From contig NC_058342.1 in NCBI RefSeq assembly GCF_905475395.1, positions 26,384,640 to 26,448,639 on the forward strand: a stretch of 64,000 nucleotides of DNA, in the 5' to 3' direction. The notes under the pieces are model-generated. The model worked only from the letters and a program-made list of their open reading frames with translations. It did no database searches and was not told the origin of the DNA. The translations under genes were made by a program, and so were the position numbers. Below, one piece after another: positions 45,890-54,543 of this stretch; the stretch's first letter is position 1, and each line of letters opens with the position of its first letter. The DNA is from Chrysoperla carnea. Taxonomy: Eukaryota; Arthropoda; Insecta; Neuroptera; Chrysopidae.

Positions 45890-47700
45890 TTGACATTAGG
45901 AGAACATGATCAGAATTCAACTTTATTTGGGCTCACTACTTTCCCAATTGTGAGCAATTTTATAAGATTTGGTAACAGGAAAACATGTTAAATATAAGTA
46001 TATGCAAATATAAGCAAGATGTGTTTCTTTTTTAACTATATACAATTATGTATATATCTAACTCTCTTACAATATTATTTTAAAGCGGCCATGTTTTTTT
46101 ATTATTGACCAATAGAATAGCTTTATTATAATATATTTGTTTCTCTTGGTACAAAGAAGCTATGTATATACTTTACTCTCTTGTTAAGCAAGATATTAAA
46201 TTTAAAGGTAGTACATCCGTATACCTTTTTTAAGGTAGTATAACCATAAATTCACTTTTCTGTGCAATGTAATATCATGTTTTCCTATCACCAAATATTA
46301 AATTTTTTACTTCAAAAATAGAAAATTGGCTTGTAACGTGTTTTGCCTGTATCCGTAATAATAAATAAAATGTCCAAAACTATTTTAGGAATTCAAATAA
46401 AAATTTTGATGACTTTAAAATTTAAATGGATTTTATTTACTAATTTGAACTCAAGGTAGATAATAACACTATAATAATAACTTTTTAATAATAATTTTGT
46501 TCTTAGACTGTGAATGAACTGGGAAGTGACATTTTATCTCTGTAGTATTTTCATTGAAAATAATATTTTTTGATTGAAAATAATGTTGTAATTTGTACAT
46601 TGCTGGTTAAATTCACAGTCTAATTTACGAAATCGTAGACAAGGATGGAGAGATATAGTTAGGTAATGCCATCTAAAAGTATATTAAGAAAACTTTAAAC
46701 ATTAATTGCAGTCTTCTGTAAAATAAAGCCATCTATTTGTGTAATATTCATTTATAAGTACAGTTTTTTATTTTATTTAATAAAAGAAATCTGTGTAATC
46801 AAAGGAGATGCAGATTCCTGTAAAAAAAGCGCTTCCATCTATATTTTATAAAATTAACTACGAACTTTGTTGTTGTTGTTTTGTTTCAAAAACATGTTTT
46901 AAGTTTGTGTATTAGGAAGACATGATCTCAACATAGAAATAATCCAATTAAATCCATCCAAATCATCCAAATTCAGAGAAATTTTATAAGTTTTGGTAAT
47001 AGGATAACATGTTAAATATAACTATATCGCATGATATGTTTGTCTTTTTTGGTTCATTTTATTTACATATATATCTCACTTTTATTCGTTATCTCTCTTA
47101 ACTAAATTTAATTCTGTATATATCTAACTCTTATATATTAAAGCGGCCATATTTTTTTTTTATTATAACGTTACTCTTTTGTTTGAAGGCGTATCTATTT
47201 TTATCATCTGTGGAGGTAGTTTGTCTTTTTTGGTTCATTTATTTTCATATATGTCTCACTTTTATTATAAATTAAATTCGTTATCTCTCTTAACTATATT
47301 CAATTATGTATATATCTAGCTCTTTTATATTAAAGCAGCCATGTTTTTTTTATTATTGACCAATAGGAATATCTTATTAATAATATATTTGTCTCTTTTA
47401 GTTCAACATAATTATTGTATACAACGCACTCTTTTTTTAGAAGGCGTGTCTATTTTATTCATCTGTTAAGGTAGTATTCCGTTTATAATATTTTAAGGTA
47501 GTTGTCTGTAAACTCACTATTTGTTTATCAATTTTTCATGTTCTCCTGTCACCAAATATTAAATTTTTTACTTCAAAAATAGAAAAGTAGCTCGTAATGT
47601 GTTTTGCCTATATTGTAATAAATTTACAAACTGTCAAAACTACTTTTACGAGTCAAATAAAATAATATTTATTTTTTTCTAGTGGATTTTAATATATATA
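45890..47700. repeat. Large direct duplication directly upstream of zinc-finger gene 1
   Basis: Copy A (about 45890-46440) and copy B (about 46900-47700) share, in order, AACATGTTAAATATAA, TTATGTATATATCTA, TAAAGCGGCCAT, GACCAATAG, the CACCAAATATTAAATTTTTT and ACTTCAAAAATAGAAAA blocks, and AACTA(T/C)TTT. The offset is ~1,020 bp at the 5' end and ~1,260 bp at the 3' end, because copy B has an extra internal duplication (TAAAGC(G/A)GCCAT at 47140 and 47331). No coding frame. It could be duplicated promoter/5' UTR sequence from lost zinc-finger gene copies. Confidence 0.7.
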
Positions 47701-47929
47701 AGTTTAAAGTTCATACTTTAATTTTCAAAATAAGCTTTAAAGCTTCGAATTACAATGTTTAAACTAAAAATAGTTAAATAAATGTATCTTAATTTCGAGG
47801 TTATTGGTTCGGGTAGTAAATTCGACCAGAAGTTTATGATTTGTGTGTATATTCTGTGTATCTTTTTTCTCCGATTCTTCAAATATTTTCTTTAAAATCG
47901 AAATCATCACATGTATATCAGTTTGAAAA

Positions 47930-49432
47930 ATGGAAAAGAAAATGGCAATTAAACTTGAAAATCAAATTAATACAGAACTCATAATTAAAGATGAAATATT
48001 AGAAGACAGTGATATTCAATTAGAAAATGAACAAATTAAAGAAGTTAATTTTACAATGGAAGATCGGAAAATTGAGGAAATTAAAAATGAAAAATTAGAC
48101 AGTGATGTTACAATCAAATTTGAATATATTCATATTGAAAAACAATTAAAAACAGAAATTAAAGAAGAAAAATTAGATGAAAGTGATTTAGAACTATTAC
48201 ATAGTGAAGAAAAACAATTTCCATGTGATGTTTGTGATAAAACATTTAAAAGAAAAAGTTATTTAATTGAACATAAACGTATTCATAGTGGAGAAAATCC
48301 ATTTTCATGTGATGTTTGTGATAAATCATTTAAAAATAAAAGTAATTTAGTTCGACATAAACGTGTTCATACCGGAGAAAAACCATTTTCATGCGATTCC
48401 TGTGATCAAAAATTCAATCAACGTAATGTTCTACTACGACATATTCAACGTTTTCACAGCGTAGGAAAATCATTTTCATGTGATATTTGTGAGAAAACAT
48501 TTAATCATCAAAGTAATCTAGTTCAACATAAACGTGTTCACATCGGTGATAAAACATTTTCATGTGATATTTGTGAAAAGAAATTTACTCATCATCAGGG
48601 TTTATTTCAACATAAACGAATTCACAGTCAAGAAAAACCATTTTCATGTGATATTTGTTGTAAAACATTTAGTCAACGTGGTAATTTTGTTGATCATCAA
48701 CGGATTCATAGTGGGGAAAGACCATTTTCATGTGATAATTGTGATAAAACATTTATAACTAAAAGTAATTTAGTTCGACATAAACGAATCCATAGTGGAG
48801 AAAAACCATTTTCATGTGATGTCTGTGATAAAACATTTAATCAGCTTAATTCTTTAATTCGACATAAATGGATTCATGGTGAAGAAAAACAAAGAATTGA
48901 ACTTAAATGTATTAATACCGAGGAAAAACTATTTTCATGTGATATTTGTTATGCAACATTTAATCAAGAAAGTCATTTAATTACGCATCAACGTGTTCAT
49001 ACCGGAGAAAAACCCTTTTCATGTGATATTTGTAAGAAAAATTTTAATCAAAAAAGTAATTTAATTAAACATAAACTTCTTCATGGTGGAGAAAAACCAT
49101 TTTCATGTGATGTTTGTGATAAAAGTTTTAATCAAAAAAGTAATTTAGTTAAACATGAACGTGTTCACGACGGAAAAAAACCATTTTCCTGTGATATTTG
49201 TAAGAAAAATTTTAATCAAAAAAGTAATTTAATTAAACATAAACGTGTCCATACTGGAGAAAAACCATTTTCATGTGATATTTGTAAAAAAACATTTAAT
49301 AATCAAAGTAATTTAGTTCAACATAAACGGATTCATAGCGAAGAAAAACTATTTTCATGTGATATTTGTAATAAAAAATTTAATTATCAAAGTAATTTAA
49401 TTAAACATAAACGTGTTCACCAAAGAATATAA
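47930..49432 (+). CDS. Poly-C2H2 zinc-finger protein 1, 14 fingers
   Basis: Probable sequence-specific DNA-binding nuclear protein, 500 residues in a single exon. The acidic/Lys-rich N-terminus (residues 1-97) has no ZAD, BTB or KRAB domain. It carries short motifs fitting the sumoylation consensus (hydrophobic-K-x-E): IIKDE at about 19-23 and EIKEE at about 76-80. Fourteen C2H2 fingers follow, mostly FSC(D/N)ICxKxF...HKR(I/V)H with TGEKPF- or SGEKPF-type linkers. An unusual long spacer after finger 8 (GEEKQRIELKCINTEEKL) splits the array 8 + 6. Fingers 10 and 12 share NQKSNLIKH helices. It is a tandem paralogue of the gene at 51802, which has the same N-terminal motif and orientation. DNA target unknown. 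An upstream non-coding exon is possible. Confidence 0.9.
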   Translation: MEKKMAIKLENQINTELIIKDEILEDSDIQLENEQIKEVNFTMEDRKIEEIKNEKLDSDVTIKFEYIHIEKQLKTEIKEEKLDESDLELLHSEEKQFPCDVCDKTFKRKSYLIEHKRIHSGENPFSCDVCDKSFKNKSNLVRHKRVHTGEKPFSCDSCDQKFNQRNVLLRHIQRFHSVGKSFSCDICEKTFNHQSNLVQHKRVHIGDKTFSCDICEKKFTHHQGLFQHKRIHSQEKPFSCDICCKTFSQRGNFVDHQRIHSGERPFSCDNCDKTFITKSNLVRHKRIHSGEKPFSCDVCDKTFNQLNSLIRHKWIHGEEKQRIELKCINTEEKLFSCDICYATFNQESHLITHQRVHTGEKPFSCDICKKNFNQKSNLIKHKLLHGGEKPFSCDVCDKSFNQKSNLVKHERVHDGKKPFSCDICKKNFNQKSNLIKHKRVHTGEKPFSCDICKKTFNNQSNLVQHKRIHSEEKLFSCDICNKKFNYQSNLIKHKRVHQRI

Positions 49433-49437
49433 GTAGT

Positions 49438-49768
49438 CGAAGAAACGATGCAATGAAATTTGAAAAATTTGACTTCATTTATTGAAAACTCCCTTAAGTG
49501 ATGGGGATACCGCTCCCTGAAGGTACCTCTGACACCAATTCTGTCACGATATTCATGTTTAGCGACCCCAAAAAACCCCGAGGAACGAGGTTTTTTGGGG
49601 TCGCTCTTTTTCATAAAATCACGTAATTAGTCCATTTGTCCGTACGCCTGTCTGTGGACACGATAACTCAAAAACGAAGTGAGGTATAGAGCTGAAATTT
49701 TTATAGCGTGCTCAAGGCGTAAAAAGTGAGGTTAAGTTTGTAAATGAGCAACATACGCAATGGCCAAT
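49438..49768. repeat. Repeat with a perfect 17-bp hairpin, then a family-A fragment (reverse)
   Basis: 49438-49605 resembles 61300-61450 (ACGATATTCATGTTTAG(C/T)GA, CCCCAAAAA). The arms at 49561-49577 and 49589-49605 (AGCGACCCCAAAAAACC and its complement) are a perfect inverted repeat around 11 bases. 49608-49768 is a reverse family-A fragment (GATAACTCAAAAACGAAG, GTAAATGAGCAACATA). Confidence 0.7.
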
Positions 49769-49899
49769 GACTTAACCCGGCCCAGATAGCCGTTAATTCG
49801 GCCACGGGCGCTTATAGCTCGGTATAGGAGTTTCAAGTCCTTATATATATGTTCTTGCTTCTCCTCTATCTTATACTCTTTGGTGTTCACCATTCCCGA

Positions 49900-50732
49900 G
49901 GATAATGATTTTCATGTTATATTTTTGTAATAAAGAATTAATCGCAAGTTAATTTAATTATTCCTTTAACCTTAACGCTCCTTTTTTAACTTTAAAACTT
50001 TTTTTCTTCACAATTTCAAATGGAATGACCCAAATTTAATACTTAAGGATGTATGAGCACGGTAGTGGGAGCACAAATTTAAAAAATATATATTTTCAAT
50101 TTTGATGATAAATTATATTAAGAAGACAATATAAGAAGAAAAATAAGAATAAAATTTTTCAATATCTGGCGTTTTTTTCGAAATATTGAAAATTGAAAAT
50201 TTTGTTTAATTATTCAGCTTTCGATATTTCGAAACCCAAGGCACATATCGAAAAATTTTATTCTTATTTTTCGTCTACATTTATGAAGTTATAACAAAAT
50301 TCATCATCAAAGTTGAAAATAAGATAAAAATAATTTCAACCCTTAATCTACCCTGCTCTTACATCCCTTACATGGACGGTGACACTTAGTTTTTTTCTTT
50401 TCTAATTCATTGCTAATATGTTTACTTTCTATTAAAAAGTTTTTTTTAAATTTGTTTTCATTCATTCCAAATGAAAATTATCAAAAACTTCCAAAATATG
50501 TCGTTTTTTGAGATTCCTCCATAAGAGCCAATGTATTTTATATCGATTTTTAATGACTTTTCTTAAAAATTTGCACGGATACCTAAGCTGAAATTTTAAT
50601 CACATATTCTTTGAGTAAAAATCTACCTATTCAAAAATTGTGAGCCTTTAAATCAAACATTGTTGTCATGCTCATACATCCTTAACAGGATAATGAATAA
50701 AAATATTTTAAAAACTGAAAATATAAAACAAC
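49900..50732. other. Intergenic, imperfect inverted symmetry, no gene
   Basis: AAATTTTTCAATATCTGGCG (50153) and ATCGAAAAATTTTATTC (50247), and GAAAATTTTG (50190), give local dyad symmetry around 50100-50300. TGAGCAC(G)...CATACATCC words at 50055 and 50680 suggest another decayed inverted-repeat element. No coding sequence. Confidence 0.35.
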
Positions 50733-51218
50733 AAGTGAAAACAAACAATTGACTGAGTTAATTGTTGAAATACCATGCATAGTCAGTGTTGATTTCTTTA
50801 TCACATTACACATACAAACATGTGACACATACATAACTGATAATCAAGTATAGTACATATTATAAAATTTCCGCCTAATTGGCGCCCTCACGGGTAAACA
50901 GTGATGTTTACGAAAAAACCTATCTCTAACGGTTTACAAGATGGATCCTACGGACCCAAGCCCCAATTGACCTGTGATGCTCATTTACGAACTTGACCTC
51001 ATTTTTTACGTCCTGAGTACGCTGTAAAAATTTCAGCTCGATATCTTTTTTCGTTTTTGAGTTATCGTGTCCACAGACGGACGGACAACCGGAAATGGAC
51101 TAATTAGGTGATTTTATGAACACCTATGACGAAATTTTTTTCCTAGCATCATTATTTTTAAGCGTTACAAACTTGGGACTAAACTTAATATACTATGTAT
51201 ATTTCATATATACATGGT
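50733..51218 (+). repeat. Family-A dispersed repeat, upstream of zinc-finger gene 2
   Basis: Full-length-looking copy: AAGTGAAAACAAACAATTGA at the start, GGTTTACAAGATGGATCCTA, AATTTCAGCTCGATATC, ACAGACGGACGGACAACCGG, and the end ACTATGTATATTTCATATAT. Same direction as the copy at 53720. Confidence 0.85.
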
Positions 51219-51801
51219 ATAATTATTGTTATTTGATTGGATGGTGTTCAAAAACGGGGTGACAGTACATATTGAACTGTATTCCGTTTTAACCAGTAAC
51301 TATTATTGATAACTGGGAGTTGCAACTCGTCAAATGGTGATAATAATTCGTACTAGTTAATATCAGAAGAAGGCCCGAATTCAGTAGTTACAATTTGTAC
51401 TTGTACTTACTATTTTTTAAGGCCAATAAAAATATTCAAATTCAAATCAGATAAATCCCGTTAACTGGCAATAAAATTAATGGGCCGTTTTTTCAGCAGT
51501 TCCAATTTAGACCACCTGATTATTTAACATTTGTCAACAGCTGGCAATAAAAGTATACTGAATAAACGCCATCTTTCACAGTAGTCGCAGTGTATATCGG
51601 AACGCACCCTTTATTATAATATAGTCATCACGATCATCAACCTTAAAATCATTCAAATCATTGAAATAACTTTGAGGTTATAACATGTTTACATAAACTG
51701 TTAAAAATATTTTATATAATCAAAGATTTATTTAATATTTTACTTTGCAATAAAATTTATTTTAAATAATAAATTTCTGGAAGATAGTGAAACAAATTAC
51801 A
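51219..51801. other. Upstream region / 5' UTR of zinc-finger gene 2
   Basis: No coding frame. A less AT-rich patch at about 51540-51610 (GCCATCTTTCACAGTAGTCG) may be the promoter, but no core element is certain. Confidence 0.35.
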
Positions 51802-53586
51802 ATGGAGCGTGTACGTATTACATATGAAAAATCAGATACCAGTAGTGATATGAAACCTGAAAACATTCATGAAAATGATAAAAATTCAATTACAATCAAC
51901 TGTGAAAATAATATTAAAATGGAAAAACAATTAAATACAGAATTTATAATAAAAGAAGAAATATTAGAAGACATCGATGTCAACATGGAAAGTGGACACA
52001 TTGAAGAAGGTCTGGAAAATAGTTTTACAATGGAACATGGCGGCAGAATTAAGAATGAAGTTCTAAACGATTGTTATTCATTGGAATGTATACCAACTAA
52101 AAATGAAAAACTGGAAAATTCAACTACTTTAATTAACTACGAAAACATTAAACTTGAAAAACAATTAAATACAGAGCTCATAATTAAAGATGAAACAAAT
52201 TATGAACCAGTACAAGATAATTATGAAAAAAAATCATTTTCATGTGATATTTGTAATAAAACATTTACTTATCAAGGTTATTTAGTTAAACATAAACGAA
52301 TACACAGTAGAGCAATAAATACAATACAACAATTTTTATGTCGTGTTTGTTTTAAAATATTTACTCAGAAAAGTGATTTAGTTTTACATGAACGAATTCA
52401 TAACGAAGAAAAACTATTTTCATGTGATTTTTGTAATAAAACCTTTACTGAACAACACCATTTAGTTGAACATAAACGAATTGACCATGGAGAAAAACCA
52501 TTTTCATGTAATATTTGTAATAAAACATTTAATCTGCTGGGTAATTTAGTTCAACATAAACGTATTCACACCGGAGAAAAATCATTTTCATGTGATATTT
52601 GTAATAAAACATTTACTCAGAAAGGTTCGCTAGTTAAACATATACGAATTCACACCGTAGAAAAACCATTTTCATGTAATATTTGTAATAAAACATTTAA
52701 TCTGCTGGGTAATTTAGTTAAACATAAACGTATTCACACCGGAGAAAAATCATTTTCATGTGATATTTGTAATAAATCATTTACTTGGAAAAGTTCGCTA
52801 GTTTCACATATACGAATTCACACCGGAGAAAAACTATTTTCATGTGATATTTGTAATAAATCATTTACTCGGAAATTTTCGCTAGTTTCACATATACGAA
52901 TTCACACCGTAGAAAAACCATTTTCATGTAATATTTGCAATAAAACATTTAATCTGCTGGGTAATTTAGTTAAACATAAACGTATTCACACCGGAGAAAA
53001 ATCATTTTCATGTGATATTTGTAATAAATCATTTACTTATCAACACCATTTAGTTGAACATAAACGAATTCACAGCGGAGAAAAACCATTTTCATGTAAT
53101 ATTTGTAATAAATCATTTACTCGGAAATTTTCGCTAGTTTCACATATACGAATTCACACCGGAAAAAAACCATTTTCATGTAATATTTGCAATAAAACAT
53201 TTACTCGGAAAGGTTCGCTAGTTTCACATATACGAATTCACACCGTAGAAAAACCATTTTCATGTAATATTTGTAATAAAACATTTAATCTGCTGGGTAA
53301 TTTAGTTAAACATAAACGTATTCACACCGGAGAAAAATCATTTTCATGTGATGTTTGTAATAAAACATTTACTCAGAAAGGTTCGCTAGTTATACATAAA
53401 CGTATTCACACCGGAGAAAAACTATTTTCATGTGATATTTGTAATAAATCATTTACTCGGAAATTTTCGCTAGTTTCACATATACGAATTCACACCGTAG
53501 AAAAATCATTTTCATGTAATATTTGCAATAAAACATTTCGACATAAAATTTCTTTAATTGGTCATAAACGTATTCATACTAAATAA
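51802..53586 (+). CDS. Poly-C2H2 zinc-finger protein 2, 16 fingers
   Basis: Probable DNA-binding nuclear protein, 594 residues from the ATG at 51802; the longer open frame begins at a GTG, which is not a credible start here. The N-terminal ~145 residues are acidic and lack known effector domains. They contain two copies of an LNTE(F/L)IIK(E/D)E motif (about residues 46-55 and 126-135), also present once in the neighbouring paralogue as INTELIIKDE, each including a K-x-E site. Sixteen C2H2 fingers follow. The specificity-determining segment LLGNLV occurs in four fingers and RKFSLVSH in three; many are identical at the DNA level, implying recent internal duplication or conversion. Several linkers read HTVEKPF or HTVEKSF rather than the usual HTGEKPF. 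Finger 2 (FLCRVCFKIF) follows a long linker, and finger 3 has HKRIDH spacing. Confidence 0.9.
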   Translation: MERVRITYEKSDTSSDMKPENIHENDKNSITINCENNIKMEKQLNTEFIIKEEILEDIDVNMESGHIEEGLENSFTMEHGGRIKNEVLNDCYSLECIPTKNEKLENSTTLINYENIKLEKQLNTELIIKDETNYEPVQDNYEKKSFSCDICNKTFTYQGYLVKHKRIHSRAINTIQQFLCRVCFKIFTQKSDLVLHERIHNEEKLFSCDFCNKTFTEQHHLVEHKRIDHGEKPFSCNICNKTFNLLGNLVQHKRIHTGEKSFSCDICNKTFTQKGSLVKHIRIHTVEKPFSCNICNKTFNLLGNLVKHKRIHTGEKSFSCDICNKSFTWKSSLVSHIRIHTGEKLFSCDICNKSFTRKFSLVSHIRIHTVEKPFSCNICNKTFNLLGNLVKHKRIHTGEKSFSCDICNKSFTYQHHLVEHKRIHSGEKPFSCNICNKSFTRKFSLVSHIRIHTGKKPFSCNICNKTFTRKGSLVSHIRIHTVEKPFSCNICNKTFNLLGNLVKHKRIHTGEKSFSCDVCNKTFTQKGSLVIHKRIHTGEKLFSCDICNKSFTRKFSLVSHIRIHTVEKSFSCNICNKTFRHKISLIGHKRIHTK

Positions 53587-53719
53587 AAATCATTTTAATG
53601 TAATATTTAGATAATTTTTCCTTAAAATATATTTGTTTATTTTTTGTTGATAATTTTTGTAAATAACGTTTTTTTGGTTTAAAAAAAAAAAAAATCAAAA
53701 ACCCGATTGTATTAAATAC

Positions 53720-54285
53720 AAGTGAAAACAAACAATTGACTGAGTTATTTGTTGAAATACCATGTATAGACAGTGTTGATGCGCAATCGTTTGTTTTTTG
53801 ACGTCACGTAAATAACAAAAGATATTCACTTTTAAATAGACACACACACACAACTGATATTCCTATATTAATACATACTATAAAATTTGCACTTAATTAA
53901 CGCCCTCGTGGGTAAACAGTGATGTTTACAAAAAAATATTTGAAAAAAGTTTTTTATTTTTTTATAAGGAACATTTTTTACATTTAAACTTTTGTTCTAT
54001 CTCTAACGGTTTACAAGATGGGTCCTACGGACCCAAGACCCAATTGACCTATGATGCTCATTTACGAACTTGACCTCACTTTTTATGTCCTGAGTACGCT
54101 GTAAAAATTTCAGCTCGATATCTTTTTTCGTTTTTGAGTTATCGTATCCACAGACGGACGGACGGACGGACAACCGGAAATGAATTAATTAGGTGATTCT
54201 ATGAACACCTATACCAAAATTTTTTTCGTAGCATCAATATTTTTAAGCGTTACAAACTTGAGATGAAACTTAATATACTATGTAT
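53720..54285 (+). repeat. Family-A dispersed repeat, between zinc-finger gene 2 and eIF2D
   Basis: It starts AAGTGAAAACAAACAATTGA (first base approximate) and contains GGTTTACAAGATGGGTCCTA, AAATTTCAGCTCGATATC and three extra GACG units in GACGGACGGACGGAC. It ends AAACTTAATATACTATGTAT. It separates the tail-to-tail genes. Confidence 0.85.
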
Positions 54286-54543
54286 AAAAATAATTAAATA
54301 AATCACAATAAAACACTGGAATTAATTTATTTTGAATCCAAAATACAAAAAAAAAAATTTGGCATATAATTAAAAATCGGTTCAATAAATTATAAACAAA
54401 TAACATATCAATTCTTCGATTGCTGGTAAAAAAAAATAGAGGCACTTGAAAATTATGATTTTGGAAAATTTTATTGCTATTTTGAAGTTTTTGAACACAA
54501 CGCTTAAAATTATGAAGAAAATTTCTCGCCCCCCATTCAATTT

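Noticed and set aside
51787-51801. GTG start for zinc-finger gene 2
   Set aside because: Non-AUG start is not credible in this context; an in-frame ATG follows at 51802.
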